In this document: in pieces, positions 7,533 through 15,192 of the stretch
Layout: each line of letters begins with the position of its first letter
Numbering within the stretch: position 1 is the first letter of the stretch
NCBI RefSeq assembly: GCF_014646895.1
Contig: NZ_BMOD01000036.1
Span: forward strand, 1 to 39,231
Direction: 5' to 3'
Length of the DNA stretch: 39,231 bases
DNA from: Deinococcus roseus
GTDB taxonomy: Bacteria > Deinococcota > Deinococci > Deinococcales > Deinococcaceae
The notes under the pieces: generated by a model
What the model was told of the DNA's origin: nothing
What the model saw: the letters and a program-made list of their open reading frames with translations, nothing else
Databases searched by the model: none
Translations under genes and position numbers: made by a program

Positions 7533-8819
7533 GTGACGGTCCAGCGCACCAGTCCATCCGGGATGAGCCTGCAGGATGTGCAAAGCCGCAAGGACCACTT
7601 GCGCCTGCAGGCCCAGCAGGTCTCTAAAGCCCTGGACATGGGTCAGGATCTGCTGACCCTCACCCCTCAATACGTGCGCCTGAAAGATGACGTGCAGCGT
7701 GCTGCATCCATCAAGGACATGCTCTCTACCCTTTTTGGCAAGCCCCGTGCGTCCGTGCGTGCCCAGCCCATCCCGATGTCTGCGCGTCCACCCATCACCA
7801 AGCAGCCCCAGATCTTTGGGTATCACGCAGTCGGGGGTCAGTTGGGCAAACTGCGGCGTGAGGTCACGCCTGCATGGGTGCTGGTCCTGACTTCTGTTTC
7901 CACTTCCTCTGTTGCCGGACGGCGGCTCTCCGGTGCTCAGGGCAGGAACCTGATCCGCATTGTTGAGGGTCTGCGTGCCAGGTGCTTTCTGCAGCTCAAT
8001 GCCGCAGGTGAACCCACCCAGACCAGAGAGGGCTATTTCACAGTGGCAGAGAACGAACACGGGACAGGTTTCATCTCGGAACTGGGCTTGTCCCGGGCCA
8101 CCTTCTACCGCACCCTGAAACACCCGCTGGCCTACCTCTTCCTGCGAACCCAGAAAGTACAGGCCATCAAGAACCTCAGCCGCGTGAACGTGGGTACACG
8201 CTTCACAGTGGCCCTGTACGACCCTCCAATGATCCATGAGCTGCAGGAACACCTGAATTCCCAACCGCTGGACATGGGAACCTTGCTTGTCCCTGATTTT
8301 TTTGTCTCAGACGGTAACTCTCAAAACGAGAGGACAAAATCACTACCCTCAAAATCCTTAAAAGAAAAAGAAGGGGTTGTGGATCTTGTGGACAAGTGCC
8401 TGAAAAATTTTGAGGGTGGTGATCCACACAGCGTTCTTGCATTTTCCCCTGTTGTGGAAAACTACCTGAAAGCAGAGCAGAAACTCAAAACGCTGGGTGA
8501 CGACTTAAGTCAATCGAAGCCAGATCTGGGGGCGGCGCGGCTGGCGGCAAAAAATCCCGAATTGTGGGACATGGCGGGTGCCCTGGCAGTCAACCTGGGA
8601 GATGAACAGCCCCAGATTGCACGGGTGGCTTACTACAAAGCCCTGCAATGGATCTCTGAGGCAGAGTTGGGCCGCATCTACCGCAAAGCACAGAAGGCAT
8701 GGACTGGGGGCAGCGTCAGGAGCCTTCCTGCTTACTTCATGACCTGTCTGAAAAAGGAACTGCGGCGGTCAGGTCTGGACCTGAAGACTCTGCCCTTTAA
8801 CCGGGAGGTCAAAACATGA
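7533..8819 (+). CDS. putative replication initiator
   Basis: A 428-aa protein, the largest early gene. Residues about 180-195 (ISELGLSRATFYRTLKHPLA) form a clear winged-helix-like HTH. The region 120-235 resembles Rep-type winged-helix plasmid and phage initiators. The C-terminal 110 residues are helical and contain KALQWISEAELGRIYRKAQK. The start is GTG 7533 (AGGTG upstream, in-frame TGA just before it); ATG 7563 is an alternative. A replication role is inferred from size, HTH and position, since no other replication protein is present in the element. No Walker, HUH or polymerase motif is seen. Confidence 0.55.
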   Translation: MTVQRTSPSGMSLQDVQSRKDHLRLQAQQVSKALDMGQDLLTLTPQYVRLKDDVQRAASIKDMLSTLFGKPRASVRAQPIPMSARPPITKQPQIFGYHAVGGQLGKLRREVTPAWVLVLTSVSTSSVAGRRLSGAQGRNLIRIVEGLRARCFLQLNAAGEPTQTREGYFTVAENEHGTGFISELGLSRATFYRTLKHPLAYLFLRTQKVQAIKNLSRVNVGTRFTVALYDPPMIHELQEHLNSQPLDMGTLLVPDFFVSDGNSQNERTKSLPSKSLKEKEGVVDLVDKCLKNFEGGDPHSVLAFSPVVENYLKAEQKLKTLGDDLSQSKPDLGAARLAAKNPELWDMAGALAVNLGDEQPQIARVAYYKALQWISEAELGRIYRKAQKAWTGGSVRSLPAYFMTCLKKELRRSGLDLKTLPFNREVKT

Positions 8820-9091
8820 ATGTGACTCTGAGCTTCACAGACCCAGAACGGGCCAGAGAGTTTGAAGGCTTCTGTGCCGCTTTGGGTGTGACTCCTGACG
8901 AGCTGGCAAGCGCTCTGGTCAATCAGTACATCTATGACGCGGTTTGGTTCCATGTGACCCGCCTTGCCAAAGGTCTCCCCTGTCCCACCACAAAGGTGAT
9001 AGACCAGCTCAGAACTCCAGCAGGGGTTTTTGGCTCTGCTGATGCTGAAACATCCCACCCCGACCACCCACCACAGGAGGAAGTGCAATGA
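8816..9091 (+). CDS. hypothetical early protein, 91 aa
   Basis: Begins with an alternating hydrophobic strand followed by helices (FEGFCAALGVTPDELASALVNQYI), compatible with a ribbon-helix-helix fold. It overlaps the previous gene by 4 bp, and GGGAGGT precedes the ATG. The C-terminal tail is Pro/Asp/His-rich and probably disordered. DNA binding is a guess. Confidence 0.6.
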   Translation: MNVTLSFTDPERAREFEGFCAALGVTPDELASALVNQYIYDAVWFHVTRLAKGLPCPTTKVIDQLRTPAGVFGSADAETSHPDHPPQEEVQ

Positions 9092-9288
9092 AAACAAAAC
9101 CCATTGGTGTCAGCGTTGAGCACTACGACAGCATTTCAGCCGAGGCAGCAACCCGAGGGGTCAGCTTGTCTCAGGTGCTTGCAGAGAAGCTGGATCTGGT
9201 GCTGAAACCCACCAGCACGCACACCCAACCCGACAGAAAAGACCTCCCGCATGAAGTTGAACAGATCATGGGGATGAACCTGCTGTGA
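9088..9288 (+). CDS. small ribbon-helix-helix-like protein, 66 aa
   Basis: The N-terminal 40 residues show strand-helix-helix (IGVSVEHYDSISAEAA, then VSLSQVLAEKLDLVL), typical of CopG/Arc-type regulators, followed by a short polar tail. It overlaps the neighbours by 4 bp on both sides, with GGAGGA upstream of the ATG. Probable transcriptional regulator or partition-like protein. Confidence 0.6.
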   Translation: MKTKPIGVSVEHYDSISAEAATRGVSLSQVLAEKLDLVLKPTSTHTQPDRKDLPHEVEQIMGMNLL

Positions 9289-9857
9289 AAAAGCAACAAG
9301 CCGCAACGCCATCACGTCAATCCAAGACGGCTAAAAAGGTGTCCAAGACATCAAAAGAAAAACTGATCCGTGTAGAGGTTTTGATCACGCGCTGGAAAGA
9401 CCCGACAACAGGCCGCTTCGTACAAAACCCGCATCCAGACGTTTCCATGTCCCTCAAGCGCCACAAAGGTGAAACCGTTGAGGAACGCCACATGGACGGC
9501 GACCTGGTGCGCGTGTACGTGAAGCACCAGACCAATGAATACGGGTATGACATCCCCAGTTCTGCACGGGTGGTTTACCCTGCTGCCCGTGCAGCCGTGA
9601 AAACCGGAGACCTCACCCTGCAGGCCCTGAAAGAACTGGAAGCAGACATTGCTCACGGGATCCTGGAAGAAGAGAAGCGCCAGGCCCTGCAGGACATGGA
9701 GCGCCGCTTGATGAAAGCGGGCCACCTTTCAGACAAAGCCAAGCGTGCAGCAGCAACCCGCAAAAAGAACGCCGAACGCAGGGCACAGGCTCCCAAACCA
9801 CACAGCGGGATCCAGCCCCGCAGGAAACCCGCCAAAAGAAAAGGAGCCAAGAAATGA
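9285..9857 (+). CDS. basic hypothetical protein, 190 aa
   Basis: A GTG start overlaps the previous stop. The N-terminal 25 and C-terminal 50 residues are Lys/Arg/Ala-rich (ending RKPAKRKGAKK), while the middle has a beta-rich segment (RVEVLITRW, DLVRVYVKH). The strong positive charge suggests nucleic-acid binding, for example a genome-condensing protein. No family recognised. It is coupled to the following gene through ATGA. Confidence 0.6.
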   Translation: MKKQQAATPSRQSKTAKKVSKTSKEKLIRVEVLITRWKDPTTGRFVQNPHPDVSMSLKRHKGETVEERHMDGDLVRVYVKHQTNEYGYDIPSSARVVYPAARAAVKTGDLTLQALKELEADIAHGILEEEKRQALQDMERRLMKAGHLSDKAKRAAATRKKNAERRAQAPKPHSGIQPRRKPAKRKGAKK

Positions 9858-10225
9858 CAGATCAGCCCCACCTCACCATTGGTCAGTTCTGTGAAGCCCT
9901 GATGGAATACCCCTTGGACACCCGGCTGTGCCTGCCCGGTCAGGTCGAACACCGCACCATTGCCACCCCTGCAGGAGATCAGGTGATAGAGGTGATCACC
10001 TTTCAACCCCTGAAACCTCAGCCTATCCCCTGGGCACGGGTGGCCACCGAAGACGAAGCTTTCGGGAACGGCTCTGAAAACCTGATCCTGATTGAAAAAG
10101 AAGCAGCAGGCTATGGGCAACTGGTGGTCATCTTGCCTGTGAGGGCCATCAAGCTGACAGCAAACGACACCGGGACAGCTTGCGGCTCATCCTGCACGAA
10201 TTTGCCCCCTACTTCTGATACCTGA
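9854..10225 (+). CDS. hypothetical protein, 123 aa
   Basis: An acidic, mixed alpha/beta protein starting with TIGQFCEALMEYPLDTRLCLPG, a pattern seen in many small phage proteins that begin with a helix and a Pro-Asp-x-x-hydrophobic turn. No TM, no signal peptide and no named family. The C-terminal tail is Ser/Thr/Cys-rich. It is coupled by 4-bp overlap to the basic protein upstream. Confidence 0.55.
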   Translation: MTDQPHLTIGQFCEALMEYPLDTRLCLPGQVEHRTIATPAGDQVIEVITFQPLKPQPIPWARVATEDEAFGNGSENLILIEKEAAGYGQLVVILPVRAIKLTANDTGTACGSSCTNLPPTSDT

Positions 10226-10275
10226 ATCAATCTCAAGGCACCTTAAAACGCATTCTACGAGGAGGAGAAAAAACC

Positions 10276-10620
10276 ATGTCTGGAACGGCAATCAAACCAT
10301 CCCATGAACCCACGCCGTCAAAAAGCAGCCCGCTGGCAGTCTCTGCCAACGCCAAAACCCTGGCAGCCAAAATGAGCCGCAAGAAAAACCCCATTCGTGC
10401 AGAAGACCTGTCAGATCAGGACATCCTGACTGCCTTGCTGGGAAACCAGAAGGCAGCGAAAGCCATCCTGTCAGAAATTGGCAGCTTGGCAAAGTTCACC
10501 CTGCTGGCAGATGCAGGGGTAATGTCCCGGGTCAAGCTCTCTCCTGCCGTGGGGGCTGCTGTGATTGCAAAACTGGAATGCATTTTTGAGGCTGCAGTCA
10601 GGATCTCTGGCAGGGTTTAA
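10276..10620 (+). CDS. RadC N-terminal (UPF0758-N) helix-hairpin-helix protein
   Basis: A 114-aa protein. Residues about 43-112 match the layout of the RadC N-terminal domain: the DLSDQDILTALLG opening, AKAILSEIGSLAKF, then a helix-hairpin-helix VKLSPAVGAAVIAKLECIFEAAVRI. Full RadC proteins continue into a JAB/MPN metalloprotease-like domain, which is absent here. The ORF stops at 10620 and the next gene is antisense. GAGGAGG lies upstream of the ATG. It probably binds DNA; the specific function is unknown. Confidence 0.65.
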   Translation: MSGTAIKPSHEPTPSKSSPLAVSANAKTLAAKMSRKKNPIRAEDLSDQDILTALLGNQKAAKAILSEIGSLAKFTLLADAGVMSRVKLSPAVGAAVIAKLECIFEAAVRISGRV

Positions 10621-10644
10621 CCCACCAACCGACCTTCTCCACAA

Positions 10645-11349
10645 TCAGAAAGGCTGAAGCCGAGCGACATTTTGCAAGAGCTTGCTTACAGCCTCTTTTT
10701 TATTGGCTGCGTAGTGGCAAAGCCTGTGGCAATTTGGGCATAGGGCCACTGCGTTTTCTGTTGTGTCTGGGCCTCCCTCGGCAAGACCTTTGACGTGATG
10801 CACTTCAAGAAAAGGCAGGCCCTCAGCCGTCAAGAATGGAGCTGCAGAACCACAAAGCTCACAGTGTCCCTTTGCCTGCTCCAGCACCCAGGCCACAACT
10901 TTTGGATCTCGCACGTAAAGAGTTCTTTGGGCCTGCACTGTTTTAGGCACCTGCTGACCCAATGGCTGCTGCGCAAACTTCTTCTGTCGAAGCGCAGTCA
11001 CCCTCTGGTAAAGGTGCTGCTGGTCTGCAACAGGCTGCATTTCCTCTTGATTGAAAATCCCCCTCTTGTTGAGAAAGCCAATGATTTTGTCTTTGATCTG
11101 ACCTGTGACGTGTCTTGCTGGTTTATACCCAACAATACGATCCTGACCCATTTCTACCAAAACAGCAGATATATTTTGCATTCTCCATTCGATGGATTTT
11201 CTGCTTCTGTTGGCAATTGGACCACCGACAAGCGACCTGTTGTAATCCATTTTTACATAAGGCTTTCCCTCTTTTTCCTGATTCAACATTTCAACGTATG
11301 CACCTACAGCCGCGTCCAGTTCTTCATCGGTCCAAATCTCGGTTGCCAT
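10645..11349 (-). CDS. HNH endonuclease, McrA-like
   Basis: A 234-aa nuclease with a C-terminal HNH/beta-beta-alpha-metal domain: C163-x-x-C166, H184-H185 in LEVHHVKGLAEGG, N199 and C204-x-x-C207-H208, giving a zinc-supported HNH site. The N-terminal 80 residues (WTDEELDAAVGAYV, then NRSRKSIEWRMQNISAVL) resemble the head domain of ScoMcrA-type modification-dependent endonucleases. It is the only minus-strand gene inside the rightward early/late block, so it looks like an inserted cargo gene. It may cut modified or foreign DNA. Whether it tolerates the methylation made by the element's own m5C enzyme is an open question. A homing-type role is less likely, because the protein has a dedicated N-terminal domain and lies between genes. 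Confidence 0.85.
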   Translation of the reverse strand: MATEIWTDEELDAAVGAYVEMLNQEKEGKPYVKMDYNRSLVGGPIANRSRKSIEWRMQNISAVLVEMGQDRIVGYKPARHVTGQIKDKIIGFLNKRGIFNQEEMQPVADQQHLYQRVTALRQKKFAQQPLGQQVPKTVQAQRTLYVRDPKVVAWVLEQAKGHCELCGSAAPFLTAEGLPFLEVHHVKGLAEGGPDTTENAVALCPNCHRLCHYAANKKEAVSKLLQNVARLQPF

Positions 11350-11445
11350 AACCCATCTCCAGGTGCAAAGGATTTTCCCAACAACAGCATGATTTTACCG
11401 TCCCACTAAAATATTTTCCACCTTGGATTTTCAACTTGGAATGAC

Positions 11446-11799
11446 GTGTTGGACTCACATGCTGGAATTGTTGTTGCAAAGCTTGCAAACCACACTGGAG
11501 CAATGGCACAGGACGAAAAGCACTTGAGTCTGGACACCCCGTTAAATTCGCTCGCGCCTGGTGACTATCGAATCGAACTGAAAGCCAAAAATGCAGCCCT
11601 GACCTGGCTGCTGAAATTCATTGCCAACAATGGCGGAACTTGGGACTTCTGGGGAAAGGTGATCATTCCAGCTCTGGAAGAACAGAACCCCCACATCAAG
11701 ATGCCCAGGTCCAACTTTGTGGCTGGAAAATTCAGGCCCCGCAAAGGCTGGGACGAGAAAGACAAAACGTTCTGGTTCTGGATCAAGGTGGTGAAGTAA
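11446..11799 (+). CDS. hypothetical protein at start of late operon, 117 aa
   Basis: First gene of the late block. GTG 11446 is used here. ATG 11503, with GGAG just upstream, is a plausible alternative giving 98 aa. The protein has a helix (NAALTWLLKFIANNG) and an aromatic C-terminus (KTFWFWIKVVK) and no TM segment. No family recognised. It abuts the next gene directly (TAA then ATG). Confidence 0.55.
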   Translation: MLDSHAGIVVAKLANHTGAMAQDEKHLSLDTPLNSLAPGDYRIELKAKNAALTWLLKFIANNGGTWDFWGKVIIPALEEQNPHIKMPRSNFVAGKFRPRKGWDEKDKTFWFWIKVVK

Positions 11800-12276
11800 A
11801 TGGGTGCCCTGATCTGGACCTGGCTGGTGCGAATTGTGCCCATCATTCTGGGCCTGATTCCTGTGGGCATGGCCCTGCAGCAGAAAAAAGAACTGGAAGA
11901 TCTGAGGGGTCAAATCACTGGCCCGATCAGCAATGCCAAGCAGTTCATAGATGGGGCCATTGTGCAGATGGTTCCTCAAGGCACCCCTGGAGCCACCAAC
12001 CCCACCCGCACTGTGACCGCCACTGAAGTGGCAAAGGATGCCTTCAACAATCCTTCAAGCCTCTGGGCTTTGGCTGCCATCATTGTGGTTTCTCCCCTGC
12101 TGATCCGCCAGATTCGCGGTTGGGGATATGACATCACCGATGCCACCAAAGAGGTGTATTCCGAAACCAAAGGGCACATTTCAGGTGCTCGGGAGCACGT
12201 CAGGCATGCCTACAAAGCCACCAGACAGGCCCACGAGTACGTGAAAAGCGACCCACGCCGCAGAGGTCAATCATGA
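11800..12276 (+). CDS. two-TM virion-membrane candidate, 158 aa
   Basis: The N-terminal TM helix (about 4-26, IWTWLVRIVPIILGLIPVG) and a second TM (about 88-102, LWALAAIIVVSPLLI) flank a Gly/Pro/Thr-rich loop. The C-terminal tail is charged and helical. It overlaps the next gene by 4 bp. In a tailless membrane-containing phage such proteins populate the internal membrane. That assignment is by context. Confidence 0.65.
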   Translation: MGALIWTWLVRIVPIILGLIPVGMALQQKKELEDLRGQITGPISNAKQFIDGAIVQMVPQGTPGATNPTRTVTATEVAKDAFNNPSSLWALAAIIVVSPLLIRQIRGWGYDITDATKEVYSETKGHISGAREHVRHAYKATRQAHEYVKSDPRRRGQS

Positions 12277-12638
12277 ACCTTGAACGGCTCAAAAAGTCCT
12301 CTGATGCCCCTGTCACGGGTGGATCTTTCGGAGGCACCGAACCGGCTTCTTCTCCTGCGTCCTCTCCTGTGGTCATGCCCTCATCTGCACCCCCTTCTTC
12401 CCAAATCTCTGGTGCAGATGCAGGCGTGCCCATCACGGACCTGGACCCCATCACCCTGCTGGTGCTTTCTGAGCAGAAAGCTGCCAGTGGTGAAAGGGCT
12501 TCCTCTGCTTCAGTGCTTGGCACTTCTCCAGCAGGACCAAAGCGCAGCTTGAAACTGCCTTTTGCGCCTCTGCTGGTGGCGGGTGGTGCGCTGCTCTGCG
12601 GGGCGGCTGCCCTCACCCTCAGGGGTCGTCATGGATGA
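12273..12638 (+). CDS. Ser/Pro-rich single-TM protein, 121 aa
   Basis: Long disordered Ser/Pro/Ala-rich N-terminal region (about 10-90) and a C-terminal TM helix (about 96-115, APLLVAGGALLCGAAALTL) ending RGRHG. GAGGT precedes the ATG. The topology (soluble disordered arm plus C-terminal anchor) fits a membrane-anchored virion component. Confidence 0.6.
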   Translation: MNLERLKKSSDAPVTGGSFGGTEPASSPASSPVVMPSSAPPSSQISGADAGVPITDLDPITLLVLSEQKAASGERASSASVLGTSPAGPKRSLKLPFAPLLVAGGALLCGAAALTLRGRHG

Positions 12639-13143
12639 GCGGGATTTAAACGTTCAGCTTCCTGCAGAGGACGCACCTGCACCAGACCTGGACGACTTTC
12701 AGGCGCAGGCAAATCCAAACCCAGCACCAGAAGACAAAGAAGAAAAGCCGCCTCTGGAGATCAAACCCCTCTCCAACGATGAACTGCTGAAACGCATTGC
12801 CCAGTTCTCCTCTATGGGCCTGCACGACAGCGTGAAGAAGGCGTACCAGAAAGACCTGATGGAGAACGAAATTCTGCATCTTGCCCTGGACATGATCGGC
12901 CTGAATGAAGTGCTGGCGAAAACGGCAGGCGCAGCAGGTGGCATGGTCAGCGGTGTACCGGACTGGGTGCGTCTGGTGGGAGGTCTCGGCGTTCTCGGTT
13001 ACTTCATTGCTTCCACCAGGAGACAGTATGCAACCCCTTACCAGAAAACAGCAGAAAATCCTGCTCCTGACGGGGGCAGCAGCAATGGTGTGGACCTTGA
13101 CCAACTCGCCCTCGGTCATGCCTCGAATTTCCCGAGCCGTTAG
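12631..13143 (+). CDS. hypothetical protein with helical core and C-terminal TM, 170 aa
   Basis: Starts at ATG 12631, overlapping the previous stop; a longer in-frame start would lie deep in the previous gene. Acidic Pro-rich N-terminus (1-45), helical middle (NDELLKRIAQFSSMGL, then AYQKDLMENEILHLAL), TM segment (about 128-146, VRLVGGLGVLGYFIAS) and a polar tail. Virion membrane protein candidate. Its 3' end overlaps the peptidase gene by 116 bp in another frame, a large overlap. Confidence 0.6.
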   Translation: MDERDLNVQLPAEDAPAPDLDDFQAQANPNPAPEDKEEKPPLEIKPLSNDELLKRIAQFSSMGLHDSVKKAYQKDLMENEILHLALDMIGLNEVLAKTAGAAGGMVSGVPDWVRLVGGLGVLGYFIASTRRQYATPYQKTAENPAPDGGSSNGVDLDQLALGHASNFPSR

Positions 13144-13735
13144 GAGCGTTCTGAACATGCCTAAAATCGTGCATCCCGTCAAAGATCCCAAACGCCTCAA
13201 ACGGGGCCTGATCACCAAGTTTTTGGTGGACACCGTTTATCTCGCCCAGCAAGGCACCCCCTGCTATCCCATTGGTGGACAGGGCTTTCACACAGGTTGG
13301 GATCTCAACGGTGCTGGCGGAGGTGACTCCGATCTGGGAATGCCTGTAGGGTGCATCTCTGATGGGGTGGTCTCTGAGATCGTGCGCAACAATGGCCCAC
13401 TGTGGGGAAACATCGTCATTGTGTGGCACCCCCACCTGGACCGCTGGAGCCGTTACGCCCACCTGAAAGACATCCAGTGTGCTGTTGGGCAGGAGCTGCA
13501 GGCCGGGGAACAACTGGGCACCATCGGCAAGGGCTACAACGGAACAGCCTTTGCTGCCCATCTGCACCTGGACATCATCAAGAAAAAGCTGCCCACCCCC
13601 ACGTACTGGAACGGCAGCGGCTCCCTGCAGATCCTCAAAAGCAACGTTCAGACCTACTTCGAGAACCCCAAAGTGTTCTTTGCTCGGTATGGCCTGATTG
13701 ACTTTGAATCTGTCAGCTCTGGGTGCAGGTTATGA
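13028..13735 (+). CDS. membrane-anchored M23 (LytM-type) peptidase
   Basis: Zinc metallopeptidase that cuts peptidoglycan cross-bridges, likely for genome entry or lysis. The 235-aa protein has an N-terminal TM helix (about 10-26) followed by the M23 domain with H88-x-x-x-D92 (FHTGWD), H145 (RYAHLKD) and H178-x-H180 (AHLHLD), giving a complete catalytic set. ATG 13028 has AGGAG just upstream and is preferred over an in-frame start at 12905 inside the previous gene. The single TM anchor without a lipobox suggests placement in the virion membrane or host membrane. It overlaps the next gene by 4 bp. Confidence 0.9.
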   Translation: MQPLTRKQQKILLLTGAAAMVWTLTNSPSVMPRISRAVRSVLNMPKIVHPVKDPKRLKRGLITKFLVDTVYLAQQGTPCYPIGGQGFHTGWDLNGAGGGDSDLGMPVGCISDGVVSEIVRNNGPLWGNIVIVWHPHLDRWSRYAHLKDIQCAVGQELQAGEQLGTIGKGYNGTAFAAHLHLDIIKKKLPTPTYWNGSGSLQILKSNVQTYFENPKVFFARYGLIDFESVSSGCRL

Positions 13736-13878
13736 AGCGCTGGGAATTCATTTTGCTCAGCACCCTGGCTTGCTTTGGTGTGCTGTCTCTGATCCATCCT
13801 CCTGTGGTGATCAGAGAGCGGGTGATCCTTTTGGCCCCAGAGCCAGAACCTGCAGAACCTGAAGAGGTGCAGGAGTAA
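13732..13878 (+). CDS. small single-TM protein, 48 aa
   Basis: A 48-codon gene fitted between the peptidase and the ATPase with ATGA/TAATG overlaps on both sides. The N-terminal hydrophobic helix (WEFILLSTLACFGVLSLI) is followed by a Pro/Glu-rich acidic tail (APEPEPAEPEEVQE). Likely a minor membrane protein of the virion. Confidence 0.6.
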   Translation: MKRWEFILLSTLACFGVLSLIHPPVVIRERVILLAPEPEPAEPEEVQE

Positions 13879-14621
13879 TGGCAGGCGGTCAATCCCCGGT
13901 CTTTGCCTGCATCGGGCAGATGGGATCTGGCAAGTCCCATTACGTGCGGGAACTGATCAAGTCCTACCAGAACCCCACCCCCAAATACCTCTTTCTGGTG
14001 GTGCTGAACACCTCAAAAGAGTTCAGTGAATTCTGTGCCCACAAGGAACGCTTCAACAAGGACCGCCTCAAGGCCACCTACACCCCAGAGGCCCTGAAAG
14101 CCCTGATCCAGCACTACGGCTCTGTTCACTTTGAGGTGCCCAACTTTGGGCAACCCCTGAAACCTTTCCTGAGTGCCTTGTATCAGGCCATTTTTGAACT
14201 GGGCGAATACGAAGCAGACGGGTGCAGGGTGCTGTTCGTAACCGATGAAACGCCCACCTTCTTCAACAAGATGATGTACAGCCTTGAGGCCAACATTCTC
14301 TGCACCGAGAGCCGCAAATACGGCATTCACATGGTCTTTGCCTTCCAGAAAATTGCCTCCACCAGCGTCTACACCATTCACCAGATGGTGCTGAATGCCG
14401 TCAACATCTGGGCCATCTTCCCCACCACGGAAGTGAACAACCGCAAGCACATCGAAGCCACGCTTTCTGCTTCCATCCCGGATCCGGGCCTGCTGGCCAT
14501 GCCCATCAAAGACAGGGCAGGACCGGAGTACATCGTGATTGACCGACTTCATAACCGGATGGGTGTCGTCCGACGCAGACCAGACAACACCAGGTTTTTT
14601 GAAGAACTCAGAGCCGTGTGA
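13878..14621 (+). CDS. genome-packaging ATPase (FtsK/HerA superfamily)
   Basis: Drives DNA into preformed procapsids in membrane-containing double- and single-jelly-roll viruses. The 247-aa protein has Walker A GQMGSGKS (13-20), Walker B VLFVTDET with D123/E124, R146 in the TESRKYG helix and a sensor-like Q157 (MVFAFQK). This compact ATPase without terminase nuclease or portal gene is the hallmark of PRD1/P23-77-type packaging, not of tailed phages. It is followed by two small ORFs and then the two capsid-like genes, the arrangement known in P23-77. A Zot-type morphogenesis ATPase of filamentous phage is the main alternative, but the neighbours do not fit. Confidence 0.88.
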   Translation: MAGGQSPVFACIGQMGSGKSHYVRELIKSYQNPTPKYLFLVVLNTSKEFSEFCAHKERFNKDRLKATYTPEALKALIQHYGSVHFEVPNFGQPLKPFLSALYQAIFELGEYEADGCRVLFVTDETPTFFNKMMYSLEANILCTESRKYGIHMVFAFQKIASTSVYTIHQMVLNAVNIWAIFPTTEVNNRKHIEATLSASIPDPGLLAMPIKDRAGPEYIVIDRLHNRMGVVRRRPDNTRFFEELRAV

Positions 14622-14632
14622 GGTGGTGAGAC

Positions 14633-14770
14633 ATGAAGCTCAGTGAACACGACAGCAAAGCAGCCGCCAAAAGTGCAGCAGACAAGGCCAGAAAGACCCA
14701 CAACAGCGTGATTTATTTCCAGAGGCCCAGCACAGGCAAATGGGAAGTGCGTGCAGGAAAGAAAAAGTGA
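14633..14770 (+). CDS. small basic protein, 45 aa
   Basis: ATG 14633 with a GGTGGTGAG site upstream, TGA at 14768-14770. Lys/Ala-rich (KAAAKSAADKARK) followed by a strand-forming segment (SVIYFQRPSTGKWEVRAGKKK). No hydrophobic segment. It is one of the two small genes that separate the ATPase from the capsid genes. It may bind DNA or capsid; unknown. Confidence 0.6.
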   Translation: MKLSEHDSKAAAKSAADKARKTHNSVIYFQRPSTGKWEVRAGKKK

Positions 14771-14779
14771 GGTAACACC

Positions 14780-15178
14780 ATGATCAACCAGAATCAACTG
14801 CTCTCCAAACCGGATGGAAACATCATGGGTCTCCTGCAGGATCCTCGCCTCTCTGCAACTGCAGTGGGTGCTGTGATCGGTGCTGCAGTCGAAAAGACCG
14901 CCTACACCAGCAACCGGGCCATGTTCGGGGTGGCTTCCCGTGACTCCAGCGGGAACGTGGTCTATTACCGCGCAGACTCTGCTGGAAAGGCCACCAGCAC
15001 CATTGACGCAAAACTGGGCACCAACCGCCAACTGTTGCGCCTGGGAATCATGGTCGGTGCAGTGGCGTGCATTGAGTATGTCCCTGACAAGTCCGGTCTG
15101 CTGCAGTACGGCTGTCTGGGTGCTGCTTCCGTTGCGGCTGCCCACTTCATTCAAGAATTCTTCCCTGCCCTCAGGTAA
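14780..15178 (+). CDS. membrane protein preceding capsid genes, 132 aa
   Basis: Hydrophobic Gly/Ala-rich segments at about 25-40 (SATAVGAVIGAAVEK), 87-100 (LGIMVGAVACIEYV) and 108-125 (LLQYGCLGAASVAAAHF). This suggests two or three membrane-associated helices. It lies just before the small capsid gene and is spaced for strong translation. Candidate major membrane protein of the virion. Confidence 0.6.
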   Translation: MINQNQLLSKPDGNIMGLLQDPRLSATAVGAVIGAAVEKTAYTSNRAMFGVASRDSSGNVVYYRADSAGKATSTIDAKLGTNRQLLRLGIMVGAVACIEYVPDKSGLLQYGCLGAASVAAAHFIQEFFPALR

Positions 15179-15192
15179 AGGAGCAAACCCAC

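Noticed and set aside
13878..14621. Filamentous phage (Zot) interpretation of the ATPase
   Set aside because: No array of tiny coat proteins or pIII-like adsorption gene; two peptidoglycan hydrolases and capsid-like beta proteins argue for an icosahedral phage.
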